From assembly GCF_030272615.1 (NCBI RefSeq), contig NC_081406.1, positions 140,832,361-140,896,360 of the forward strand: DNA of 64,000 nt. Reading direction: 5' to 3'. The translations under genes and the position numbers were made by a program. Each line of letters opens with the position of its first letter. The stretch's first letter is position 1. Under the pieces are notes generated by a model that saw only the letters and a list, made by a program, of their open reading frames with translations, ran no database searches and was not told the DNA's origin. Shown piece after piece: positions 12,237-22,537 of the stretch. The stretch comes from Cryptomeria japonica (lineage: Eukaryota; Streptophyta; Pinopsida; Cupressales; Cupressaceae).

Positions 12237-12810
12237 TGCGCTAAAACAGACTTTAAATGCGCTAAAACAGACCCATGCGCTCAGCTGCCTGTCCTACGCG
12301 CTAACCTATCTCTCTTATGCGCTAGATTCCATCCATGCGCTATCCTTTTCTACCTGTGCGCTATCCAATTTATCCTATGCGCTAGACTCTGTTCACGTGC
12401 TACTTTTTTCCTCCCATGCACTACCTAAACTAACCTATGTGCTAGAATATTTCTACGTGCTAACCTGTCCTCTCTAAGCGCTCTCCTTTTCATCCTATGT
12501 GCTAGACTAGTTCTACGTGCTAAATCCCTCTGCCTAAGCGCTACCTTTTCAGCCCTATGCACTCGGTTATGCCTACGCGCTAAACCTCCTGTTTGATGCG
12601 AACTTCTATGCTTCCTATGCGCTAGGTTAGACCTACGCGCTATCCTATTCTTCTAACGCGCTACTATACACATTACCTGCGCTATTCTACATAGACGCGC
12701 TAACCTAAACGACCTATGCGCTAATCAAAATCATTTCGGACGCAGCAATTAAAATGGCTTCTATGCGCTACTTCACATTGCGTATGCGCTACTATGCGCC
12801 TTAGACGCGC
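12237..12810 (-). repeat. 60-bp higher-order array of GCGCTA motifs in the antisense-gene intron
   Basis: A GCGCTA-type core (TAGCGC on the minus strand) recurs at 12237, 12258, 12276, 12297, 12318, 12336, 12357, 12378, 12396 and onward. The spacings repeat as 21, 18, 21, so three cores make a 60-bp unit. About eight units reach 12720, with decayed copies to about 12810. Variants GTGCTA and GCACTA point to C-to-T change within the core. The array lies in the same orientation relative to the antisense transcript as the leader array does to the sense transcript. Confidence 0.85.
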
Positions 12811-13048
12811 TAAAACGATGAGTCCGAACTTTAAAATTCGAAAAACAGCTAAAAATGACAAAATAAAAAATCAAAAGGGGGTCAAAAACGTTGACTTACT
12901 GGTGGTCCACGCGCGGCTGGTCTCCGGTACCTCCGAACGCGCTCGAAACGGTGTCTGTGATACGGAATAGGCATTTTCTCTCCAGAGCAAATTCTCTTTT
13001 CTTCAAAGTCAACAAGCACAAATGAATTCAAATCAAGCCCTTTTCCCC

Positions 13049-13056
13049 TTTTATAG
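13049..13056 (-). promoter_or_regulatory. TATA box of the antisense PMD gene
   Basis: The minus strand reads CCTCCTATAAAAGGGG. It lies about 75 bases upstream of the exon 1 ATG at 12974, which would give a short 5' UTR of about 45 bases. It sits inside the retroelement, about 370 bases before its 3' LTR, and points away from that LTR. Confidence 0.65.
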
Positions 13057-13064
13057 GAGGAAAA

Positions 13065-13422
13065 TGAAATTAGGGTTAACTAACTGGGCCTGTAATACGG
13101 TCGTGGTCTCCCCTATATCAACACATTTGTAATTTATCGGGAGATGAATCAATTTACACACTAACTACACGCATGAAATCCTACACATCATACGAACGTC
13201 ATCAATTTAAATCAGAAATTTTCCAACCAAAAAAAAATATTGATTCATCTCCCGAGGGGGCATCACATCAAATATCGAATCTGGGGCATCACATCAAATC
13301 TGGGGCACGACTGGCAAATCAAAAGAGTGACACAAAAATTGCATTTGATCATAAAAACACAAAAACACATCATTTTCTTTGAAATAACATGTGCACACAC
13401 GTCACTTCAAAGAGGGGCAAAA
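13065..13422 (+). other. Tat-1 end of internal region with polypurine tract
   Basis: This stretch has no gene. It contains a partly repeated GGGGCATCACATCAAAT phrase (about 13256-13300). It ends in the purine run AAAGAGGGGCAAAA (13409-13422), directly before the TG of the LTR. The same kind of run precedes the LTRs of Tat-F (43549-43562) and Tat-D (54306-54323, minus strand). It would prime plus-strand DNA synthesis. Confidence 0.75.
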
Positions 13423-14876
13423 TGTAGACGTATAAAAATGACCATATTCCTAAATGAATATTTTATGTTCATTTCCCTATTTGATTAAATCCAATTTAAT
13501 TAAAATTCACATTCTTCTATTTAATTAAGTAAATCACTTGATTAAATTCACTATACCATTTAATGAATAAATCATTTTATTCAATTAAATCCCCCTAGCC
13601 ACTTTTAATTAAAATCAAATTTAATTAAAAGGTTATCCTAAATTGAATAAATCAAATTTATTTAATTGCAAACAAATTGAATGAAAATCAAATAATTCAA
13701 TTAAATCCTATTATCCCCCCCATCCACTTGCAAGATCCCAAACCCCTTCCTAATCCCTTCTAGAATCTTCTAATCGCTTCTAATTAGCCTAACCCTCCTC
13801 TAAACTTTGTCACATCCCTAAGCAAAGGGAGGTCACTTCTCAAATGGCCCAAAGTCTTGGATAACCATTGAAGGTTTTCAACCTTCAACCACCAAAAACC
13901 CTAAAGTCTTTGAAAACCATTGAAGGCTTCCAACCTTCAACCACTTATGCTCAAAGTCTCCAATAACCATTAATGGTTATTTCAAACCCTCCCACATGGT
14001 TAAAACATTTGTTTTGACTCAACCTCTATCCAACCCAAGGGTCTCATCAGGTCATTAATGCTTTGACCATGATTATCTCTTAATCATTTGCACAAAGGTT
14101 TATCCTTGGATTAGATCCTAATTCAGTGGGTAAACCTAACTTAGACTTGACCCTTAGCCTTTAGATAACCATGAGGTCTCCTCAGGCCTTTAATGCCTCC
14201 AACCTCTTCTTTCAACCCAATCCTGTGTGGACATTTGTCACCATTTCATTGGTGCCAATTGTGCACATGGATCCCCAACTTTCAAACCTGGCCCTTGATT
14301 AAACCTTTCAATCCTGACCATCCATTGCCCTGTTTGTGCTATAAATAGAGCTCTCATTCCTCCATTCTGAAATCATCTTTCAAATTTGTAGCATTATACT
14401 TATGCTCAAATACTTTCAAGCTTTTCATCATCTTTATGTTCACCATTTAGCCTCTCTTTAGATTAGAATTAATCATAAATATGCATGCTAAAGTAGTTTA
14501 TTTATCATTTTAGCTCAATCATAGAGTAAATATAGTATGCTAGGATAATCTTCATACTAACCTCGTCATCTTATCATTTAGTTTGTTGCATTTCAAGCAT
14601 CTCATCTAGCTTATAACACATCTCATACTAAGATTAGTTAAAATCTCTCTCGTTCTCATATTTGCCATCCCTAAGCCATTTTGCTCAGTAATCTGAAAGC
14701 AAAACATTGGTTTGAGGGACATTGTGAGATAGAGAACCATGGGACCCTCCTTGGGAAGCTGAGTAACGCATCGTTACTCCATAGCTTGCATCAAGAAGTC
14801 CTGTGTGTGTGTGTGGATTGGTATTTCTCATAATTTTCACGTTTTAAATTCTAACAACCCACTTTTCCCACATACA
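13423..14876 (+). repeat. 3' LTR of Tat-1
   Basis: The LTR starts TGTAGACGTATA right after the polypurine tract and is taken to end in CATACA at 14876, giving TGTA...TACA termini. It is rich in AATTAAAT phrases near its start, as is the LTR of Tat-D, whose first bases (TGTAGACGTCTA) are nearly the same. A TATA box (CTATAAATAG, about 14339-14348) fits transcription start near 14370. The right end is judged by eye without the 5' partner, so it could be off by some bases. Confidence 0.7.
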
Positions 14877-17039
14877 GTTTCAACTGTGGAATGTTAGCGA
14901 AAATGCCATATTGTACAAAACCCTAGTTTATGGAGATTTACAAGCTGCCTGCACTAAAAATGCAATAACTTTCAAACCATACAACCTCAAAACCTCATAC
15001 TTGAATCAAATAAAATATAAAATAATTATCTAAATTTCCATTCCATTGGATTGAGTCTTCCAATCGGTACATGCCATACAAGTAAGTTAGAGCAGTAAAC
15101 TGCGTTGAAAAACAAAGGAAAAGGAAACCAAAATCTTCTTCTTGCCAAAATGAAAAAACAAAATGATCAAAATAATTCTTCCCAAGCCTTATAATATCTT
15201 TGGCAGTGGTTACAAGTCTCTAACCAACTTTTGTATGTTGGTTTTCTTCAACATTTGAAAACTTGCAAAATTGCTCATAGCAACTTTTGCATTTTTGATA
15301 ATTTTTGGCTTGGGTGAGCAACTTGGCTCCAACCCAACTTTGGCCACTCCAAAATGACTCAAAAGACCTTTAAAACATTTAACCAACCCCATAAAACCAT
15401 TTCCTAATCAAAAATCAACTTGTGTGGAAAGTGCTCCACCTAGCACCCTGATGAGCTCATTTGCCAACAATGGACAAACTAAGACTCTTAGGGGCCTTAC
15501 ATCATTTGAGCACATAAAAATGACTCCAAGGCCTTATTAAAAAATCCTTAACATGATACTAACATATCAATCTAGAATATATACAAAAACATCAAAAATT
15601 GTCTTTGGTGCTCCTACACCAAGAAGGAGATGAAGAATGACTCCAATTAGTCTAAAGTGAAGGTTCTTATGTGGTGTGAAATTACATAAGGTGCAATTTA
15701 CGATGTTACATGTTTCCCCCACTTTAGTGATCATATCATTATAGAGAGATGTGAAGCTAAAGTAGAGAGATGTTGCCAAGATTTTGAAGGGGAAGTAGAA
15801 TTCTCTCATCGAACAATGTTGCACCTAGTGAGAAACTTGAAATTGAGTTAGATTTTGCTAGGCTATTCCATCACAAACACGTTAGTTGCAGACAAATGTG
15901 TTAGATGAGAGACTAAAAAATAAAGTGATCAGACATGAAGCAACCAAGATATTTTAATAGAAATAGACCCCACTTAATGGAGGAGAACCCCTATTATGAG
16001 AGATAATAGATAGCACAAATATGGGTAGCAAGCTGTGTTATACTAGATAGTGATATGATTGGGTAAGATTTCACTAGTATGGGTAGAAAATTGTGTTATG
16101 CTAGATAGCCATGTGATTAAGAGGTTATAGATTGGTCTGATAAGTAGTGAATTGGGCCTCACAAAAGGTGACAAGATAAATAGATCAAGTGGTTTGGCCC
16201 TCACCAAGGCAAAAAAGATAAATAGATCAAGTGGTTTGGCCCCCACTAAGGAAAATGAGATGCCAAGACAAACAAGTTTGAACGCAGATATGCAGATATG
16301 ATAGCCCCCCCTTAGAATGGTATGCATGAAAGGAATGCCATTCTAAGGAGAAGAAATGTTGTGGCATGTCAACATAGTGAGATGTTTTCATGAAATGTCA
16401 CCTTTAGTAGATGACACATTAGACCAACATCGACAAGAAATGCAAGAACACAAGGGGTCTAATTATTTGGCATTGTCACCCATAGTAGTAAGATAAGAGA
16501 AGTAATATAGTTGTATATGGGTGTTTTAGCATAATGCCAAAGCTCTCAGATCTAAAGAAGGAGACATGAAAACAAAGATAAAAATAGAATAAAAATTTGG
16601 GTCAACATGGAAGAAAGCCTAAATACTCCCAATGCTTTGCATCATCCTCAAATGTCAGAAAGAAAGATAAAACAAAGATAAGAAAGAGATTAACAAACAT
16701 AATAAGTTGCATGATAGGAAATCTCCTATTATTGAGCACCCACGGTGTAACTTGGGTCCTCCAGGAGAGCACAACATATAAAGACAGTCAACCTCCTATA
16801 TACAAGCACTAACAAAGTAAATTGGGTTGTTGGGAGGAAACAAACATGTAAAGAAAGCACGAGGGAGAACAATCATGCACACTTTGTAATGTTATAAGAT
16901 AAGAAGGATATGTTATCCAAGAGATTATCCCTCAGGAGGTCATCGTCCCCCCAATATAGATCATACAGGGAAGGAAGATGATCCCGAAGAGGAACAACCA
17001 CAAGGGAAACACCAAATGTGTCACCAATAGCTAGAGCAA
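14877..17039. other. Old non-coding sequence with small duplications
   Basis: No gene is recognised. Two local tandem duplications are visible. A 59-bp step around 16020-16120 repeats ATGGGTAG...TGTGTTAT. A 40-bp step at about 16171-16252 repeats ATAGATCAAGTGGTTTGGCC. The rest looks like decayed intergenic or transposon sequence. Confidence 0.5.
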
Positions 17040-19322
17040 GGGATTAGGAAGCTTCAACATCTATGTCCACAAGATCAGAAGAATAAAGAGTCAATGATTG
17101 AGTGGAGATTATAGATAAATACCAGGATATCCTCCAAAGAGTCAAATAAGCATGCCTTTGTAGAGGAAGCAAGTGACTTAGTCCGAGAAGGAGATATAGG
17201 AATCTAACTACCAACCTTTGCAAGAGGGGTAGTGACAAACTTGGGAGAAGGTGGGGCCCTCTCAATAATACAAAAACAAAAGAAACAAACACTAAAGTAG
17301 GAAAAGAGATAGGTGAGGGACATACCTAAGTTGATTTGCACCGACAAAAATCTAGAATGGGGCCCTACTTGAACTTGCATCAAGGTTGTGTAGGAGGCAC
17401 ATGCCACCTATCAATTGTAGTAGGTTGGAGAACACCAAAAAAACTATGATGAAGAACTGGCTACAAAACAAGAGGATCAAGAAAAGAAGTAGTAGAGACC
17501 ACGTGCGTGTGCATCATATCCAATGGATGAGATAACAAAGGTATCTCAAGTAATGAGGTGATGAGAGCACTTCCAAGGATAACACAATGATGATCTGTAT
17601 CCTTTTGGGGGGAGTTCATCAAGGGTCCTAGAAGATACCAATAGCAACACCAAATATGATGTATATGTTGGAATGTCTGATGGAACAAGAACAAATGTCA
17701 AAGGCACAACTTCAATTTTCAAGGCAACGCCACGTTCCTAGGCCATTTCCCATCAATATCGCTTATGCTCATGTGCACACTAATTACAACTTATATGGGG
17801 ACTAGGGGCTGAAGTTTGGAAAGGGTTCAGAGCATCATGTTCCATGGGAGAGGCCTTTGAGACCATATTCAAGACAAGAGAAGGCCCCACCAATGGAACA
17901 AGAGGTGCCCCTGAGATAGGCACTACATTCACAACGATGAGCGCACTTCCACACATTGCTCAAGGAGCAACTAGAAGAACAAGGGATGCCCTCAAAGGCT
18001 ATGAAGTAAGATAAAATGGTGAGAAATTAACATGAGGGGAGCACTTCCCTATTTCATATTGAATAGGATTGGGCATATCTGCCAATGTCAAGAGCTCGAA
18101 GGGAGGGCAAGTTGCAAACTTTAATAGTGTAGGTGTCTTTCCTTTGTGTGCAGTTGGTGCATTCACAAGAACGAAGGAAATTGATGAAGGTTGTGTTGTC
18201 TTGGGTGGATGAGGAGGTCTACTAGGAGGAATAGGCTTAACCTAAGCCCCCAATAAAGAAGGGGTAGAAGGTACCACCCGCTCCAACATAAGAATGGACA
18301 AAGCACAAGTTGATGCAATAAGAGGAAAAAAATAGGTAGGTTGAACTGGTTTTGGATCCAAATCCCTCATTATATACTAATAATAAGCTCTATATATTAA
18401 GTCACCACATGGAGTCATAGGGCCAATCAAAGAAGGCCAAAAATGTTCTAGCAAAAAATCCCCATGGGCCACTAGTGGTCGATATCTAGTATCCTGGACG
18501 ACATGCCCAAAAATTTCATGAGGAAACCTTAAGAACTTATGGATCATTAAAGGGGTTTTATCCATATCTACCAACTAAGGAATACCTAGTTTAGCATGAA
18601 AGAGGTCTGATTTAGGAATAATGATGAACATAGTTAAAATAGCATTGGGTCTCACGAGGATTGTCAAGGTGATACTACCCAAAGGGGGAAGAGATAGCCC
18701 ATTATGCATTCTCAAGGTAACATGAAACTCATTATATCTCGGCCTATAACATCCATTTATAAACAAAGTTTCCTTTATGATGACATTGACTCTACACAAA
18801 GGATCAACCAATACACATGTAACAGTTTGACCATTAAGCTTCATAGGGATGTATAGAGTAGCAGGCTCTCAACAATATGGCACATCTAGAAGGGTGAATG
18901 ATATGTTTAAGACTTTTGTCTTATGGCTGGGAGATGACATTAGGGTGATAGTGACCATGTTAATATAAGAGCCCTCATATAATTTTTGGATCTATTGATG
19001 ATGCAGAGATGAAGTTGGATGAGGTGGTGGAAAAGGATTCGTATAAATTGCAATTCACTATTTTCTTTATCAATAGATTTATTGGACTTGTGTTTTCTTC
19101 ACCGACCTTAATTTCTCTACTATTAATGTGGTCTTGGACTATGTGTCTTAGATGATAACAATGTTCAATGTAATGTCTAGACACATGGTGATATTGATAG
19201 AATTTAAAACCATCATGCCAATAAGGGTATGGTTTATTGTCAAGAATAGGTCTAATCTCTAGAAGACTTATAAAGATATCCTTTAATAAATTTTTCATTA
19301 TGCTTATATAGGAGTGATTCAA
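17040..19322 (-). pseudogene. Degenerate Tat/Athila-type gag-protease fragment
   Basis: Reading the minus strand from 19322, residues KPYPYW are followed by a worn Cys/His motif and RHIVQDHI, matching the end of gag in Tat-1 (LKHIIQDMI). After a frameshift, 18844-18575 looks like a retropepsin with LVDPLCRVNVI in the place of an active site. The Gly pair next to the catalytic Asp is lost. A later LGIP is cut by TAG at 18577-18575, and the same frame continues to 18377. The lower part (about 18370-17040) is Pro/Ser-rich and only loosely coding. No RT or integrase was found beyond it. The exact limits are uncertain. Confidence 0.55.
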
Positions 19323-19330
19323 TCTATTGA

Positions 19331-20239
19331 AGACCCTATTACGCTATGGTTCCTATGCAACAGATATTTGATGCAGCCATGACTGGTGGATCCTCAAAGA
19401 GAACTGATCTGCTCATGTAGCAAGAGTAACACAACATAAGAAATAAGAAAACATAGAAAGAATACAAATTCAAATCATATTATCATCTTATAACATCCAT
19501 TAAGAAATAGGTTATCTTGATACATTCATCATAGAACATCTGGTAATCAACTAGTTACATGCCAGCTAACAAGCCAGATTACAGCACTACCGAAACTCTC
19601 AGAGTCATTTGGGTCACTAATCATGAATCTAAATCTACATCTCCTCATTCCCTCCCATTCCCCTCAAATGATAATATAATAAAATATATACACCCTTTGG
19701 AACATATCTGGGTCAGCCACAAAAAATTACATTCACCAATGCAGGAAAATGAAATGTGCAAATAGGTTGGCCCTAAGAATGAAAGAAATTCCTTTGAAAA
19801 AAAATAATAGCCAAGAAGTACGAATTGATAGGAAGGTCGGCCACATGCCAAGAACATAAAAAAAGACCCCAAATAGATCCACGCATTAAGAAACCACTCT
19901 AGAAATGAAGGAAAACCAACTGGTAAGCTCAAGAATAGTCCCAGATCCTAGAAACAGTCAAACCGGGAGTGATAACTAGCTAGAAAAGAATCCAAATGAA
20001 CTAAGAATATGGAATTAGGCACATGAACCAACCTGAAAGACACCAATAATATTTTCAATGCAAATCAAGCTACCACTGGAACATACCGATAGGAACATAG
20101 AAAACTAAACATTAAACTAAATAAGAACTAGTCTTAAAAGAAAATATTTTTGGTTGATGCAAGATTGCTCATAGACTAGGAATGTTGTTTCATCAATATC
20201 GGTGGTTTATCTATGATATTAGCCATTGATTTGTTCTTT
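19331..20239. other. No recognisable feature
   Basis: A/T-rich sequence in which I find no supported gene or repeat. A fourth exon of the peroxidase pseudogene would be expected here on the minus strand, but I could not recognise one. Confidence 0.4.
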
Positions 20240-20956
20240 ATAGATCCTTTCCTTAAATTGGCTAACCATGTTGGTGACAACATCAGTTGCAGAACCTAGA
20301 CTTTTGTCTACCTCATTAGTGAATGCTAACATGTTGTCCCTATGCCCTATTTCCACCCTTATAAAAGTCCCCCTGTCTGCATTTGCAACACAAAATCAAA
20401 ATTTGCAGTTATTTAGATGTCATATATTAACTATATATGCATTTGAGATCAGTGATAAGAAGGAAACATAACCGCATATATGGCATCTCTAGCACCAAGC
20501 ATAATAATGTATGTGTAGGAAATAGTTTGAAGACATGATACTTTGAGCTTTTCTTTTATCACATCGATTAAGTCGCAACCCTTGAGAGAATTGGCATTTG
20601 CAATCAATTCCTTCTTGGATAAAAATTTCCCCTCCACCTAATCTAGTCAGATGGAAGGATCACAACCCTATGGATTCAAATATTAATTATATGAAAATTT
20701 AAATTTTTATCTAAGATAAGAAGGCCTAAAAAATTATTTTCCTATTACCTCGACAAAAACAATCATGGAAGGCCAATTGTATAAGGGGAGGGGCCATGTT
20801 TGAGGAATTTTGGAACAACTCATTAACTATGGTCTTCATAATTTTTTGTACCTATGGGAATTAATTGTGATAGAAGTCAGGCTATAAGACAGGGGCGAAT
20901 CCATTCACACTCTTTTCCAATATCAATTGTGCAAAAAGGCAACCAAAGTTTCCCAT
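20240..20956 (-). pseudogene. Class III peroxidase pseudogene, exons 1-3
   Basis: Class III peroxidases are secreted plant haem enzymes that use hydrogen peroxide. Exon 1 (20956-20749) starts with ATG and ends in APPLIQLAFHDCFVE, matching the distal-haem motif with the distal His kept but the usual Arg replaced by Gln; it carries three stops. Intron 1 (20748-20668) has GT and AG ends and joins E to GCD, as in the family. Exon 2 (20667-20473, 195 bp against a usual ~192) reads NANSLKGCDLIDVIKEKL and GARDAIYAV, with the usual VSCADI decayed to ISYTYI and two stops near its start. Intron 2 is 20472-20377. Exon 3 (from 20376) reads TGG, then after a one-base loss VEIGHRDN and VVTNMVSQF. Exon 4, with the proximal His, is not found. 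The gene is clearly dead. Confidence 0.85.
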
Positions 20957-22532
20957 CTTCACTCTTCACACAGTGGCTGATCTGGAAATAAAATAGAGTA
21001 AACCTTTGGTCTTGAAATTTAGAGGAATAGAAAATTGGAGGTATCTTATTCTATAAATAGGCAACTTATGATAATTTTCCACACCTATTGTTCTATGGTG
21101 CCTATACTTTCTATCAAAGGTGAACTTCTATATCTCGGTTTCAATTTTTTACTTGGTTATATCTTTCTATTTGTTTATCAATCTATTTTATCAATTCATA
21201 TGATCATTTATGCATGCTTTAGGATCTGATTATCTCACATGTAATTCAACGAATCAATATTATATGCACCAAAGGGATAGGAACTATGTTGCTTGACTCC
21301 CTTTGTGTAGAGTTAGTCAAGCATAATATCTTTGGTCTTGTTCCTATTTTAGTGTTTAATGAAAGAGAGTTTATTTCTTGTTAAGTTACTATCTATATTT
21401 GTCCATCTCTTTTCTATATCAAATAACATCATTCATCAATAAGTTCCCCTCTATCTACTGTGAAGGTGTATATTCTTATTAGGGATCACCTTCCCCTCTT
21501 AGTGTTGAAATGTTTTATCTCTATTTGGGGATATCATTTCTTTATGGAGGTAGATATCCTTAGAGAAAGATCCCTCCCTCTTTTCTTTTTCTAATACTTA
21601 TATATCCTTGATAAGGATAAATTTACCCTTGTTTCAAGATATTACCTTTACATTAATCTCTTCCTTTCTTGTAAGATTGTACCCTTTATAAGGATCTCTT
21701 CCTGGATTAGACGCTTGCATTTTTTTAAGGACATCTCTCTAGTGTTGAAAATGTTTGTCCTTAACATGGATCTATATTTTATTTATGTTATCAAGATATA
21801 AATATTTCAACATGTTAAGGGGGGAATGCAAACCTACTTGTTTCTTGTTGTGTTCATTGATATACCACCAAAGTGGTAGAATTGTGTTGTATTTAATGCC
21901 CCCTAAGGTGTGCTATCAATCATTCTCTAGCAAATTTTCTAGAATATAACCTTTTTTTTATCATCTATCATTACAAAACCTACTAGTTGGATCCTTTCTT
22001 GAGCTCCCCAAAGCATTGATAATCAATGGACCACCTATCTTAACTTTCTAGCAAGTGGTGTCCATTTGACCCATCCTAATCACCTATAACAACACAACTT
22101 GATAGAAAGTGGCATCCATATGACTCATCCTAATTATATAGAATAATTAAACTTTATATTTTGATCTTAGGATGATAATCATTTTTGATTATACTCCCTA
22201 AAGTGATGACTACTTAGTAAGTTGAGGCTTGATATTCTAATCACTTTTTTTTAATATGAAAATCAAACAACATGACACAATTTTTTTTCTAGTAGAATAT
22301 ACCACATAGATTAATCACCCAGCATAACACAACATTTTAGTGAGTATAATTAATGGCCTAGCTATGGATCCCTAGCATAACACATCTTGCTAGGTCTTAG
22401 ACCATGGAACCTCTTCTCATTTTCTCATATCAAATTAGTGTATTCTCTTGTCTCCTTTCTATAAATTCTCTTCTACTTTTGCAATAATATTCTAAGTATG
22501 ATATTTAGTGGTTGAGACAATATTGACATTAA
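20957..22532. other. No recognisable feature
   Basis: A/T-rich sequence upstream of the peroxidase pseudogene and left of the chromovirus. A TATA-like CTATAAATAG at about 21050 is on the plus strand, so it does not serve the peroxidase. I see no supported gene. Confidence 0.4.
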
Positions 22533-22537
22533 GGTTT

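Larger units (their letters stand above)
9772..12974 (-). pseudogene. Antisense plant mobile domain (PMD) gene inside Tat-1, two exons, four in-frame stops
   Basis: Exon 1 is 12974 to 12900: an ATG and 25 basic codons ending exactly at a GTAAGT donor (12899-12894). The intron is about 1.19 kb. The best acceptor is GTGCAG, ending at 11710; both splice sites are phase 0 with the downstream frame. Exon 2 runs 11709 to a TGA at 9774-9772. The PMD (PF10536-type, also in MAIN/MAIL and the long-form PP7 proteins) is plain: FATGEMTVTPEDCY, LAGFIGG, WGSAMLAHLYRSL, VWCWEHIPAARPL and a C-terminal VTRVLR followed by FG. After it come an acidic Gly/Asp stretch, a coiled-coil-like segment and Pro/Ala repeats. 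TAG stops at 11443, 10822, 10483 and 10204 interrupt a frame with no indels. Function in the element is unknown. This stretch is richer in G+C than the pol genes. Confidence 0.8.
1..14876 (+). mobile_element. Tat-lineage Ty3/gypsy retrotransposon (Tat-1), 5' LTR outside window
   Basis: The order is leader, gag, protease, reverse transcriptase, RNase H, a second archaeal-type RNase H, integrase, an antisense gene, polypurine tract and 3' LTR. The pair of RNase H domains and the order RT-RNH-aRNH-IN are known marks of the Tat (Ogre/Retand) lineage. gag and pol share one frame from 956 to 8395, broken by three stops: TGA at 2519, TAG at 6938 and TAG at 8234. The copy therefore could not make its own polyprotein, but no frameshift is seen. 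The left end, primer site and 5' LTR lie before position 1, so neither the target duplication nor LTR divergence can be measured here. Confidence 0.85.

Noticed and set aside
12200-12720. Possible coding 20-residue repeat on the plus strand, since all spacings are multiples of three
   Set aside because: The open frame meets a stop in nearly every later unit, has no clear start, and lies inside the predicted antisense intron.
16043-17694. Several hydrophobic minus-strand frames of 67-94 codons
   Set aside because: No family resemblance, no conserved start, and the sequence is generally T-rich when read on the minus strand; they may be chance frames in decayed transposon sequence.
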